Origin: Ignelater luminosus
Lineage: Eukaryota > Arthropoda > Insecta > Coleoptera > Elateridae
Assembly: GCA_011009095.1 (NCBI GenBank)
Contig: VTPC01000483.1
Location: 186,001 to 250,000, forward strand
DNA length: 64,000 nt
Direction: 5' to 3'
Shown one piece after another: positions 48,397 through 60,179 of this stretch (its first letter is position 1; each line of letters starts with the position of its first letter). The position numbers and the translations under genes are program-made. Under the pieces are notes generated by a model, which saw nothing but the letters and a program-made list of their open reading frames with translations, was not told the DNA's origin and searched no databases.

Positions 48397-50040
48397 GCCA
48401 TTATAAACTTTAAACACCGTATAAAGTGAACAAGTAACACGTAGTACTTTAGTTATTGCATATATCCTTGTTTTATTATCAAAATAACATATGTCTTTCT
48501 CTATTGATAACGAAGGTCAAGGTTGGACAATGACGTAGTTTTTTTAAAGCATATTATTATTCTTGATTATAGTATCTTTTTATGATCTATCACGAAATTC
48601 CTTTTATGTCATTTTTATATTTTAGCTAATTAAATTTTAAGAGCACACCATTCCATTTAAAATCGAGAGACGATACTTTTTGACGACACTTGTATGTATG
48701 TATATTTAAAAACGTGTATATTTCCAAGTTCTTATCTATAAGACTAATGTATAGATACGACTCGACCAACAAACAAATCCAAACTAATAATATGTATTAG
48801 TGGTACAAAGGTGAAGAAGATATCATAATATCACGTTTTCAACTATATGTATAGTTACTACATTCAAAGCTGCTATTTCAAGCCCAAACAGCATTCAAAA
48901 TAATAATTTTAAAAAATAACTCGTTAGAGAGCATTTATTATTGTTTTTGTTTTGCTGTAAAAGGTATGGTTATTCAAGAAATGGGTAAAGTAAATTTTAT
49001 GTTGCTTACTAAAGTGGGTACTTGGATTTAATTTCCATGTTCATTTAAACCAACTTAATATACTTTTCATTGATCGTCGTTACACTGACGTCAGACAACA
49101 AAATACATTTATACAACGAAGCATGCAAACGTTATAAAAATTCTGAATTAGAACAAAATTCTTACATTATACTTAACTTACTTTTAGACGTCATAGAATT
49201 CAAAGAAGAATTTTATTGATTTCTATAAATTCGTTTTTTGGCCTGCTCGATCATCTGATTTAAAATTGTTAATTCCTTTTAGATTTAGTTCTATTTAATA
49301 AAATTTAATTTTACTGATAACATTGTATATGCCTAAATATTATTCTTATCTTATTAAAGAGTGTATATCCTATGGATGTTGATGTTGATCCAACAACTTA
49401 CCACGACTAATAGACAACCTACCTTTTGTTACGCAACGTTAAACTCTTCAATTCTATTACCAAATACACAAACAAATAAGTTATTATGTTGACTGATTTT
49501 CATACATTAAATCAAATCCTGCTTGAAGTATACGTAACATGTAACACAACAAGCTCTTCCAATATTCGTTTGGATCTTGAATAAACGTAGCGCATAAGAT
49601 GACGAAAATTAAACTTCCCCATTTAGTTTAAAACGCAAGTTAGATTTACATAAAAATCTTTCAAATAAGAAAATACTTGTAATTTTGGTCAGTAATTTAC
49701 TACATTCTTGACTAGTCTTCTCAAAGTGAAAAAGTGCACAAATTGAAACAACAAATCGATCACATAAATGTGATAAAAAGCTTTTTCATTTAATTTAAAG
49801 CAGAGCAGTTCTAAACATTTAACTATTTTTTGATTTCTTCATTAATCCAACGAAAAAGAAGTTTAAATTTCTTTGAATGATGTGTGCATTATCATTGTGA
49901 ACAAGCTAGCATCTTAACATAGCGCACTGACACTATTTGGAAATTTGTCATGTCTTTAACTGATTGATATTTGGTAGGGTTTTCAAATCTCTGATCCATC
50001 ACTTAATGATATCATAGTTAAGTAAAAGATTCATTATAAC

Positions 50041-50879
50041 TAAAGCCCGAATTTACATGCAATTGCATCTTTTTTTTGCTAGTTCGTAAACGGCCATCCA
50101 CAAGTTATAGATGTGGAGATCATTTTAACATACATTTATTTTGCACAAAATTGCACGTTTTGGGGATCACTATATAAAATTGCACATTCTGTAGTTTTAA
50201 TGCACAAAATTCCACATTTACCTGTTTTTCGAAAATTAACTTACTTTTAGAAAAATATTTTTATAAATTACTCTTAGTATGACAAAAATCCTATTACGTG
50301 TCAAAATAAACAGTCTTTCTCGTTCCTAGAATTTTTTAGATGAACCAGTCAGTGCAAGGCGTTTATTTTTCCAAAAAATTGTTGTGTTTAGTTTTCAGTT
50401 GTATGCCTCCGGAAAAGGACGCGTTTTTTCGTGCTATGTTTTAAAATGCCTAAAACAGCAACCATTTTAAATTCTAAGATAAGAGGATCGATTGAAATAT
50501 ATTCGGAACTAAAATCTGATGGGAATACAATCTCCTATGTACTCTGTGATAAGGCTATAGGCAGCGAGAGAAAATCAAAAGTTGATGCGCACTGCAATTC
50601 GAGTAAGTTAATGCTTGGAAAGTTTTTCTCCTCGTGTTTTAGAGCTGTTTGACACTATGCTAAATTTTGTGGAAATTCTATTCAAGAATGGTACGTTGTT
50701 GTAGCGAGTTGTATGCAACTTATGTATATTTCTTTAAAAATTTCTGATGTGGGCGTGCGCAGTATCAATCTATTTACAGCTGTTTGCAGCGATCTTTAAT
50801 GTGACTCGTAAACATAACCTCAAATAATAGGGACGATTGCACATTCTGGAATTTTTTTCGCACGAAAATCCGGGCTTTA
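50041..50879 (+). mobile_element. hAT element with exact 8-bp target duplication
   Basis: Terminal inverted repeats TAAAGCCCGAATTTACATGC and, on the other strand, TAAAGCCCGGATTTTCGTGC bound an 839-bp unit. Immediately outside both ends lies ATTATAAC (50033-50040 and 50880-50887), a perfect 8-bp target-site duplication as made by hAT transposases. Subterminal motifs TGCACAAAATTGCAC and a repeated ATTGCACATTCTG (50179-50191 and 50836-50848) look like transposase-binding sites. Inside is only the start of a transposase-like ORF with a BED-type finger. Most of the transposase, including the catalytic RNase H fold and dimerisation domain, is missing, so it is a non-autonomous internal-deletion derivative. 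The perfect target duplication suggests a fairly recent insertion compared with the other fossils. Confidence 0.88.
50446..50652 (+). pseudogene. hAT transposase N terminus, BED-finger remnant
   Basis: The frame starts MPKTATILNSKIRGSIEIY and continues SDGNTISYVLCDKAIGSERK, KVDAHCN. This layout resembles the BED/CGGBP1-like zinc finger at the N terminus of hAT transposases, which binds the element ends. A CxxC pair is expected, but the first Cys is replaced by Tyr (YVLC), and the second His after DAHCNSSK is not in place. Directly after the conserved part is a strong donor-like GAGTAAGT (donor GT at 50603-50604). The intact gene may therefore have been spliced here, and the last codons to 50652 may be intronic. 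The frame is 69 codons from this ATG; an upstream in-frame ATG at 50431 is not conserved-looking. Confidence 0.65.
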
Positions 50880-50889
50880 ATTATAACTA

Positions 50890-52650
50890 AGCTTTCAAAG
50901 AATCTCCTAAGCACGACTGACCGTTAATAAAACTCTTTAATTTTTAGTAATCATCAAGTTATTTGACAGAGAAAAATGAAAAACATCTTGAAATAACACT
51001 TTATAGTAATTAGTTTCCTGAAGCATTTGATACAGAGCAACAATAATCCATGGTTCCACATCAGGAAAGAGATAGAAATGAGCACTGCCTATCAAATTCA
51101 AACAATGCTGCTTTTATAACCATCCAGTTTTACCCCTACTTTGGTTCGCTTATACCTCTTTTTTTTCTATAAAATTACTTTAGTTGTCGCTTCTTATCGA
51201 GTTAATGATTTTCTTGTAGAAAGTGCAACAGAAGGGACTCCATTATGAGTATGATTACTCCGACATCTTGAAACGTCTATGTCAACTAGAAGTTGACTCA
51301 GTTGACGTATCGTTTTTTGCACTAAGTTCTCAAGTGCCGGAGCACTGACAGCGTACTTCTCTTTATGCTGAAAATAGCTGACAACCCATTCAAACAGATG
51401 TGAAAATGGCAGTTCACAATAATGAACTGCCAAATTTATTTTTGATGTTAAAACTAAAAGTTATATCATTCAGAAAACTGCGGCAAATTCTGGAAAACTA
51501 AGAACTGAGTAGAGCGGAATTACTGAGTCCATTGAATGCACCTAATATGTACTGTTTAGATTCGTCAGAAAAAATGAAAATCAATTTTTGTAAATGCTCA
51601 TAGGATACTCCCTTCTCCTAGCTAGTAGTTTAGTCAGAAGACTTTACTTCTTTTATTTATCTTTGTAAAATTCCAAATATATAGATAAGTTACCGTATTA
51701 AAATCAGTGATGAAAATAACACAAAACGATTATCTTAGTAAGTCGAGGATTGTCTGCAATCTTTCGAAAATGTGGAAATTCTGATGAAATAGGCAGCTTA
51801 CTTTAAAATATGATACGTAGCACCCAACAAGTCTCGATATTTCTTGACAGTGATGCATTTTATCCATTTATTTATTTATGATTTTCTAGTTGAAAATGAA
51901 ACCATGACTCTGATACCAAAGTCAGATCTTCCACTCGGGTCACTTACATCATTTTTTATCATATTTCTTGGAAAAGGTCACTAGAAGTCATTTCTTTATC
52001 TTCAAAAAGAGGGAAGCCAAAAATCAATAGGTTGCCACTTGTGGGTCAGTTTTGTATGTATTTTGTTTTTAAACTTTTCACGGCATTTAAAATTTCCACG
52101 TCCTTTTTCTATCCTGACTTAGAAAATTTTGTTACTGTTAGATGACAATAGCACTAGACGTTCATACCAGCAGCTTTGAGTGTTTTATGGAGGCACGAAT
52201 ATTGTTGTCAGCTCCTCGCGACTATGTAACCAACCTTTGGAAGAAAGTTAGAAAGCTTTGAAATAAATTGTCAGATTTGATTGATTCGGGTGAGAAAACT
52301 GTCCGTCACTGATCCATCTACGAATTGATTTACGGCAATTACGATTTCTGATTGCAGGCAAAAATGAATCATTTGTCTTCTCAATTCAGAGATAATAGTT
52401 TCAGCAAGATTAATCATTTTGTACTTTTATTCACATGTTTTGCTGGTACTGAAACGTGTCAAGGAAAAATAGTTTATTCCAAAGCTCTTCAAGTTTACCC
52501 TAACAACCAAGCTTATTAAATGAACTCTTTTTGGTTTACTTAGTACTCACCTTTTTTCTAAAAAGAGTAGGGTTGCTTAATCACTTTTACAGATGGAATC
52601 TGGATTGGGATGTAGCAAAACCAATGCCATTTTTTCGATGAATTTTTTGT
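50890..52650. other. intron, AT-rich, no recognised gene
   Basis: A 79-codon minus frame (51194-51433) has no domain I recognise. It ends in a perfect hairpin. The remainder shows old repeat-like phrases only. Confidence 0.4.
51407..51432. repeat. perfect 10-bp inverted repeat
   Basis: TGGCAGTTCA and TGAACTGCCA flank a six-base CAATAA loop. No target duplication or element borders were seen. Confidence 0.75.
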
Positions 52651-52662
52651 CCACTTTGGCAG

Positions 52663-52785
52663 CAGATCTGGTAAGTACTCGAGTACTTGACTCAAAATTG
52701 GTTCTTAAATAAAAGAAGTACTCGTAGTCAAGGTACTTGAGAGTAGTTATCGCTATACTTATGAGTACTCACTTAGCCAGGTCTG
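52663..52785. mobile_element. 123-bp hAT-type MITE rich in AGTACT words
   Basis: The ends CAGATCTGG and, inverted, CAGACCTGG form short terminal repeats continuing into AAGTACTCG and AAGTGAGTACTCA. They are flanked by TTTGGCAG (52655-52662) and TTTGGCAA (52786-52793), an 8-bp target duplication with one mismatch. CAG-type ends, an 8-bp duplication and clustered AGTACT/CAAGTACTT subterminal words fit a hAT MITE. It carries no ORF. It lies right at the 3' end of a decayed LINE. Confidence 0.75.
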
Positions 52786-52795
52786 TTTGGCAAGT

Positions 52796-53785
52796 CTTCT
52801 AATTTTAACAATAAGATAAAAATCATTTAGAGACTTGTGGCTGGAAGGATACATTTTTGCTTTCTTCTTACGACACTGAATGACTCTTCGGCGGCTTTGG
52901 TCTCCTTCACAATGCTTCACACAATCTTTTCCTGTCTTGCACTATCATTTCCAGCGATGTATTAACGTTTAGTTTTAGATCTCTCGAAGTTATCACTTAA
53001 TCTTCGTCTAGAGCGTTCTCTTATCAGTAGACTTGTAGGCTTTGCTTTTGTATCCCATTCTCCACTACTCCTTAATACATGTCCTATCCAGGCTAGTCTC
53101 CAGGATCTTACAATATACTCGTCAATAGTGGCTGCCTTGTTCAGTTTCAGATCTTTTTATTCATGCGAGTTTCCCAGTTGCCTTGGTGGTCTCGATAGGG
53201 TCCTAAGATTGATCTGAGAAGTTCATTTTCAGAGCCTACGTTTCGTATCCATATGATACCACTGGTCTCATAATGGTTTCAATACGTTACCTTTAGCTTG
53301 AGTTTTCGCGACAAAACTTTGGATTTGAGTATTGTTTCTAGAACCGCTGCAGCTTGATTGGCGCTCAATCTTCTAGACTATTTAAACTATTTGACCGTTT
53401 GAAAGGTAACGTTAATCAATTATTGTCGTTGGATTTGTGCATCCATTGGTCTTATTCATCCGCGTGCCTCTAAAAGACTTAGTTTTTTCAACCCTTAATT
53501 GTATGTGATTGCCGTCTTTTGCTATTATAAATACTTGTTTCATTACAAAATTAAATAATATGGAAGAAATCAAATCTTCTTGTCTTAACCTGCTTTCGCA
53601 TCTAAAGGTATCTGTACACCGAACCTTTTGTCTCGAGTTTTACAAGCATGCTCTTGTCACATTAATCCAAATTGTTATTTATTCGTTCTTTTAATACTAT
53701 CGTAGGCTCGTTTAAAGTTTGCAAACGTCCCTGCTCTGCTTCTATCGTCTTTCCAATATCTGACGGGTGTTGAAAATTTGATCCT
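52796..53785 (-). mobile_element. decayed non-LTR retrotransposon (LINE) reverse transcriptase, 3' part
   Basis: Read on the minus strand with many frameshifts, RT and post-RT landmarks appear in order. FANFKRAYDSIKRT (motif A region, about 53684-53722) is followed by a QFGLM...HACKTRDKR segment. Then come ANQAAAVLETI-like and KLKLK words, RPVVSYGYET (about 53235-53275), LRTLSRPPRQLGNW, AATIDEYIVRSWRLAWIGHVLRSS (about 53066-53135) and a closing DRKRLCEAL-like stretch. This is the usual end of endonuclease/reverse-transcriptase LINEs common in insects. It is heavily mutated and 5' truncated. The catalytic YxDD of motif C is not recognisable. Confidence 0.75.
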
Positions 53786-54079
53786 CATACATTCTGGTGG
53801 CTTATTTTCCTTATTACGTTTTTCTTAACCAGAAAACTACGAGAACCTCTACAATTGAAGTTCTTGTCACTAATAGTAAAGGATGATCTTGCAGAGAAGA
53901 TTAAGAATTGAAGTACCTGCAGAGCACGATTTACAAGTATTTTGTTGTTTAACTGGCAATTACTATAATGATAGAGGCTTTTGCATTTGTCTTTAAAGAA
54001 ATTCAAATAAGCACTTTCGGAATGTCTGAACTTACTTTAATAAGTTCCTTTGATTATACGACTGACATAGAAGGAATGA

Positions 54080-54545
54080 AGTTACTCGATGAAAGTACTG
54101 GGAGTAACCAGTATCTATTATCAAACAATTGATCTTTTGGTTGCAGAGTTAAGTACCAGTACTTTTCAATAGTACTTGAAACATTTAGTAAAGTACTAGA
54201 AATCGAAGATTTGCAATATCAGGATTAAGTAAATATACTTTAAGTATTTCTAGTATTTCTGATAATTTAAGCGTTTTTTTTAAATACTTGCAGTAGTTTC
54301 AGATACTTGAAATGGCAGAGTACCAGTCTTGAGTAAATACTCCTTAAATAATTTCCAACTACTTCCAATATTGCGATGTAAGTACTTTTCAATATTGGAA
54401 ATATTTAATAGAGTACTTGCAGTACTTATTGAAGTAACGAGTAGTACCCGTTAAGAATTTTAGAAGTACTGGAAGTGAACTATTCAAAAGTATCTCGTTA
54501 CTGATCACGATATTTGCAATACATTGTTGTACTGAATACTTCAAC
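54080..54545. repeat. AGTACTT-rich degenerate block
   Basis: Dozens of words such as GTACTTGAAA, GTACTTGCAG, AAGTACTTTTC and GAGTACCAG are packed here in both orientations. They are like those of the MITE at 52663-52785 but more extended. It may be a larger, older relative of that hAT MITE or the subterminal region of its autonomous parent. No borders could be set. Confidence 0.45.
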
Positions 54546-54559
54546 TCGGTGCATATGTT

Positions 54560-57500
54560 AGGTGTACGATAAGTAGAAATAGATGACGATTTTAGAAGAG
54601 AAACTTAATTTTGGAGGCACAAATGACGGAGTAATAGCTGCTCAAAATCTAGAATTGTAAAATTTCTAAAAATCATAAACGTAGATTGCTCAATTGTTTA
54701 TGTATTCTCCCAAAAGAGGTAAATCGACAAATCAGGCCAATATATGGCAACCGAACTATTTACACATCCTTAATTTCTGATTTTCAAATTCTTGTCACTA
54801 TTTTGAGCACATATATGTAGATTGTACAATGTTAGTTTATTTTGAGTCTAGGATTATTAACTTGAGGAAGCAATCAAGAGACTGACTGCCCATTAAACGG
54901 TTTTTTTTTTGAAAATCAACATTGGTTGTTTTGGAATCATCTTTAGTATCTTTAAATATTCTTTGTTTTTCTGAACAGTTGTAACTCAACAATTTGACAA
55001 ATATTTGATTGAATCATTAGTTTGGTATCAGCGAATGTATCAAAACTTTTCTAAACTACCAACAAGTTCAATACGTATTAATCTACATTGTGCAACATTC
55101 AGTAATGGTACTTGTATTGCATGTGAATTTTAGGAAATTATAACTTCACATTTTTAGCAAGACTTTTTCATATAAGAATGGACAGTGAAGGATTTGGCAA
55201 TTTTTTTTAGATGTTCATCAATAGCTTTTGTTGAGCGGACGGATGATTCTTGTATGAATTATTGAAGCAGAAATGAATAGACGATGAAACAGGCTGCTGC
55301 ATTGTCATGACTCACGTTTCAAGGTTTTGCGTCCGGGACGTGAAATTGACATATGCGATTAGATATAAAAAAGTTGGAATAGTAACTCGTAATTATGAAG
55401 ACGAGACCTTCTTTACATCTCTATTAATTTAATAATTTTTTTCTACTGTTTAAACCTTGTATCTATGCAATCAATATTAACTATTATGCAAATTTACCAA
55501 CATAATACGGAAACAGTAAAACTTGTTCAAAAAGAAGGTAATTCATAACGAAATATTTTTAGCTGTGACATAACGTCCATTTCACTTTAATCAAGTTGTG
55601 TCCCCTTGGTATTATACATTTATAAAATTATCTTGTATTCTTTTCAATGATGAATTTTCTCAATAACATATTTTTTTATTTACCATAGATGTTTTTCAAA
55701 TGTTAAAATGATGATAATAATTAATGGAAATCTCTGAATCGAGGTGGTGATTGTTATAGAAGTTGCTGAACTTTACCATTATTATTACCATATAATATAA
55801 AACAGTAGACAAACGCATGGTTGGTTAGATTTAACCTTTGGAAAGATGAATATCTTCACGAGCAAACGTGTATCACGATGTTACAGAGGTTTGATATCAA
55901 GTGCGCGGCTTACCTTTCTCTCTGTGTTGTTTAAGTCTCTTCAACAAATTTTACGAAATGGAAAAATATAATCGTTCGTGTTTATGGTTTATTCATTTTT
56001 TAATCATAAATTAAAATTGTACGTTTTAAATTTACAAACCTACTAGGTTGTAATTAATCGTAGAAATAAATGATAGCGGTCCAAAAATGTTTACCAAAAA
56101 GATAGTAGAGAAAAAAAGTTTAATCTTAAGAGGAAATGGGAATTCCTAAATGTGGTGATCGATTATAAATAAACGTTTTATGGCTGAAGTATCCTTGTTG
56201 TGTATTATACCGACGTTCAATAGAAGTTATAATTTGATTAAACGTTAATGGCCGATAGATTTTATAGGTATTTTGGCATGTCTTCTATTTTAATAGTAAC
56301 CTCTGAAACCGACAGTATTTTTCCACGATAAAATTTATAGGAACTTTTCTATTCATAGTTGCATTTGTATAAAAATAACTTATTAAATGCCCATGATTAT
56401 AACAACCTATATCGGTAGTTAACCTAAATAATTTTAATGTTATTTCAAAAAAAAAAGGTAAGCCTGTCATGCTATCACGTTTTCGTTCAAATAATCTTAC
56501 GATAATCTTGAAGTGGGTCTATTTTTGGAAAATAAACCCACATTTTCTTTTCTTTCCTTTACGTACTTGTCATGTTTTTATTTTGTATATTTGTTAGCAA
56601 CAGTCACATTCCTAGACCTTTAGTCGGCAACGTGGTTGTGTAATATTTTTCCTTTCTTGCACAAGAACAAATTGTACTCCCAACAATTATTTTATAAATA
56701 TTACTATAAGGACGTGTGCTGTAAGGTTACGTACAATCCTTTTTTAGTTTCTGTTTGGAAAAAATATTTTTGACATTAAGGTTATTAATAGTTTTACATT
56801 TTCTACAGTTGTAAATAGTACTATGTGGGTATAAAAGTAATGAATGCTAAGCTTAAAGACGGTTTTATAAAAATACATTTTATTTTAAAGGACGACACAC
56901 AACCTCAATGCACTTGTTTTTATTATGTTGCTTTTGTTGTTGTTTTTTGTGGTTTTTTGGTCTTGAGGAGTAAACAGTCTTTTATTGAATATTGTAAAGA
57001 TAATAATATTAATGTGTACCATGTGTACCTATAATAAATATTGTAATGGTAAATAAGCATGTAGGGTTTTACACGCTCTACCGCTATTGCAATCTATAAT
57101 TTTTTCAAGGCCTGTTTACATTAGACATGATCACTTAAAGATAACCAAATATTTCCATGGTGATCTAGTACTGCTAAAAAAAAGTTTGTCTCCAAGAGCA
57201 TTCTGCAAATATACGTAAGAAAATAATTCAGTATTTCTAGGTATTAAACAATTCATTTTTTTAATGTAGATGTAAAGCAAAAAAGTAGGTAGTATAGTAT
57301 ATAATCTAATCATAAAAATGGATAGACACAATTACAGCAATCTTTGTATGAATTCAATTTCTGGTGAAATTTCCAAACTGATAAATAATTTTTGATAATG
57401 TAGTCCTACTACTAATTTGCTCCAAGAATTCCGATTACAGCAAAAGCTTTTTTTACAGTACTCTGATGATAATAATTAAACGTATGGGTGAAACGTGGTT

Positions 57501-58020
57501 TTCTTTAAGTTGCCAAAAAATTATAACTAAAAGGACCGCTTCGCACTATTATTCATTTGATGAATGAACTCATTCAGAAATTGTTTAAATTCTTCTGGTC
57601 TGTAACGTAACACCTTCTTAAATAATTGAACAATTTACTAAAAGATTACGAACTTGATATACCAATTCGACACAATGTAATATGAGCACAACTATTATAT
57701 TAAGTTTCTCTACATTGAAGATCGAATTGTTAGTGTTAATTTATAAATTTATTGATTAATGTTCTTCTATACATCCTATTGTAACATTATATTTATATTG
57801 TCTTCTTTTTCATGGTCAATAAAAGTTTTGTATATATGGCTTATCTTAACAATGAAAGTTTTACTGTTATTCCACAACCAAATAGATTATTATTACATGA
57901 GTTTGCTAACTCCACATCTTTTAAGTTAATCCACTACGGTTGAAGGTGATTGATGATATTAAAACTATTATCTGTATGTTTCATGCAATACTGGAAGTAA
58001 GATTTTATAAAACTTAAAAC
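54560..58020. other. intron, AT-rich, no recognised gene
   Basis: Short frames (56285-56470 minus, 56825-57034 plus, 57131-57331 minus) lack motifs. A diverged TTTTGAGCAGCT-type phrase is present inverted near 54640. Confidence 0.4.
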
Positions 58021-58029
58021 AATTCTTTA

Positions 58030-59690
58030 TTCTTCATGTGTCGTCCTTCTTTCTACCTATATTTCGTCTTCGTCACTACTTGATTGATAAGCGTCTTTGT
58101 AGCAACTCCGATCTTCAAATCATTGTTTCTTATTTTAACCAGACTCCTCTGATATCAATGTGAAGTTTTTGCCTTGTTGATTTTTTCTATTTTGGAAGAT
58201 TTTATCTTCATCTTTTGCTTGCTGTTAGTACCTGAGGTCATTTTTCTCAGGATGGTCTTTTTTATGTCTTGGTGCTCGTTTTTAGTCTTCTTCAGATACA
58301 GATTTGATAGCTATTAAGTTTTTGCACTTTTCAATTATCTTCATTGAATGGACAATTATTGGAAATAATTCAGATATCAGACTTAAAAAGATTTGACTAT
58401 TAGATAACCTGGTACAATAGTTCTATTGTTTCCAGTTGATGCTGTTTTTGAAGAGTTGCCTCGGTCTTCTTTAAAGGTAAAGGCCCTATTTTTTCCTTTT
58501 TCACATTCGATCAATAGATCCTTTACTTACGTTTATGTCATTTATCCTTTATGTGAGGATTCATCAGTTCTATAAATTGATTAACTCTTTTAACTCTTTC
58601 ATGTTACCTCTTGTAGATGACTCTTTCATGTCTAAAGACACCTTGAATTTCGAACAATGGTATACTTTTGCGTCAGTAAATGGTTGTTTTCTCTCTCTTC
58701 TTTTGGATAACCTAGACACTCATAGTCTTATCTTGGAGCTTTTTATGTTTCTGTCGATTTTTTTCAAGAAACAGATAATGTGTTGCATCAACAAATTACA
58801 TAATCGCCGTTAACTAAAAAATGACAACATGCAAACATTTTTGAGCGTTGTATTTTAGTAAGTTCTAAGCTAAATTTCTGAGTTTTTAATTCTTAATAAT
58901 TATTAATGTTAGCAACCCAGCAACTCATGAAAAATGATTTTCCGATTATCGTATTTGTCCTAAATCAATAATAACAACCTCTCTCTCATTCTATCGTTGA
59001 AATCTGATACCTTCACTTGTCTTGAACATGGAACAGCTTCTGAATTCTCTTCCGGAGAACATGATCATAATCTCAGTAGCTTGGAATCCATATAAAACTC
59101 TTTAAGTCTCTTTCGTTTAGTATATAAGAAAACCGCGCACTAAGACGAGGGGCCTGAACAGTCAATCTTCGATTTTACGTTTTCTATCATTCCCATTATT
59201 TACTTTATTAAATATTATTTTTGTACTAATTACGGTATGGACTCCTCTTTAATATTTAGCATTGTCGATATTCACTTTCATCTGATTTGCATAAGTTGCA
59301 TCTATTGATTCATTCATAACCTAAGGTCAATCAACCTCTTAAAATTGTCCTTTCTATTACTTTCAGATTTTGTATTTTCTGTTCAATTTCATCTAAAATG
59401 TTGCTTTCATTCATTTCTGCAAATTCTTCTTGTAAACTAGAGCCATAAAGGATCACAACGTGTTTATCAATCCAGACTGATCACCATGATTGAAACGATT
59501 TTCAAATGCCAATCGTCAATCGATGGATACTTCCAAACTTACAATCTGGTCATCTTTTAAATCGTGCGGATATTGTTCAGGTCTTTTATTTCTTTTGACT
59601 TGGACAAATTTCTTCCGGAAATTATTTCTCTCTGAACATGTAAGCAGTTTAAAATATTTTCGTTTTTTCTCGCCATGATTTTGCTGTGAA
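58030..59690 (-). pseudogene. decayed coding-like region, minus strand, unidentified
   Basis: On the + strand this is T-rich; on the minus strand several separate stretches have protein-like composition despite frequent stops and frameshifts. Examples are PEQYPHDLKDDQIVSLEVS with DWRLAFENRFNHGDQSG (near 59490-59600), EMNESNILDEIEQKIQNL (near 59340-59430), KKEKIGPLPLKKTEA (near 58440-58500) and YQSSSDEDEI (near 58060-58095). I do not recognise the family. It may be an old transposon gene or processed pseudogene. The spacing and repeated frame changes exclude a working gene. Confidence 0.3.
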
Positions 59691-60179
59691 TTCTTTGTAG
59701 AGTGTAGCCAGAAATGTTCCTGACAAATATATCAATTTAGGCTACCTTACCATAATTTTTACGTCATCTCCAGGTGTCAACCACCAATCTTGCATATTAT
59801 GCAAATTGATTTAGGGAAAATTATCTTTATTTCGACTAACCAAACGTTTTTCCGAATTGCACTTTTCGTTTTTGATAGACCTTGAAATTAGAAAGAATAC
59901 CACGAAATAAAGGCGAAAGAAGGAGGGAGGGGGAGAATTTAACATGGCCTTTAAAAATTGTAGGTCTGGATATCTCCCCTTACTTTTCTAGGGTTGGACT
60001 TCACCTGGAAACAGGAAAAACGTATGACACCAATACAAGACACGACCGGTTCGTAGGTCATTATGAGACATAACGTTCGCACAAAACTAACATTTTCAAG
60101 CAAAACAGAAACTATTCTCGCTGCATCATCCTTTGAATAATAGTAGACTAGAAAGTATAGGAATGTTTCAGAAATAAGT

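Larger units (their letters stand above)
40143..50032. other. intron, AT-rich, no recognised gene
   Basis: The longest frames here (41460-41795 plus, 111 codons; 42210-42491 plus, 93 codons) show no known domain, no consistent start context and no splice partners. They sit in T-rich degenerate DNA and are treated as chance. Microsatellites lie at 44925-44944 and 48381-48396, and a 13-bp perfect hairpin at 42360-42397. TGACGTCA palindromes occur at 46973-46980 and 49086-49093. Confidence 0.4.
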
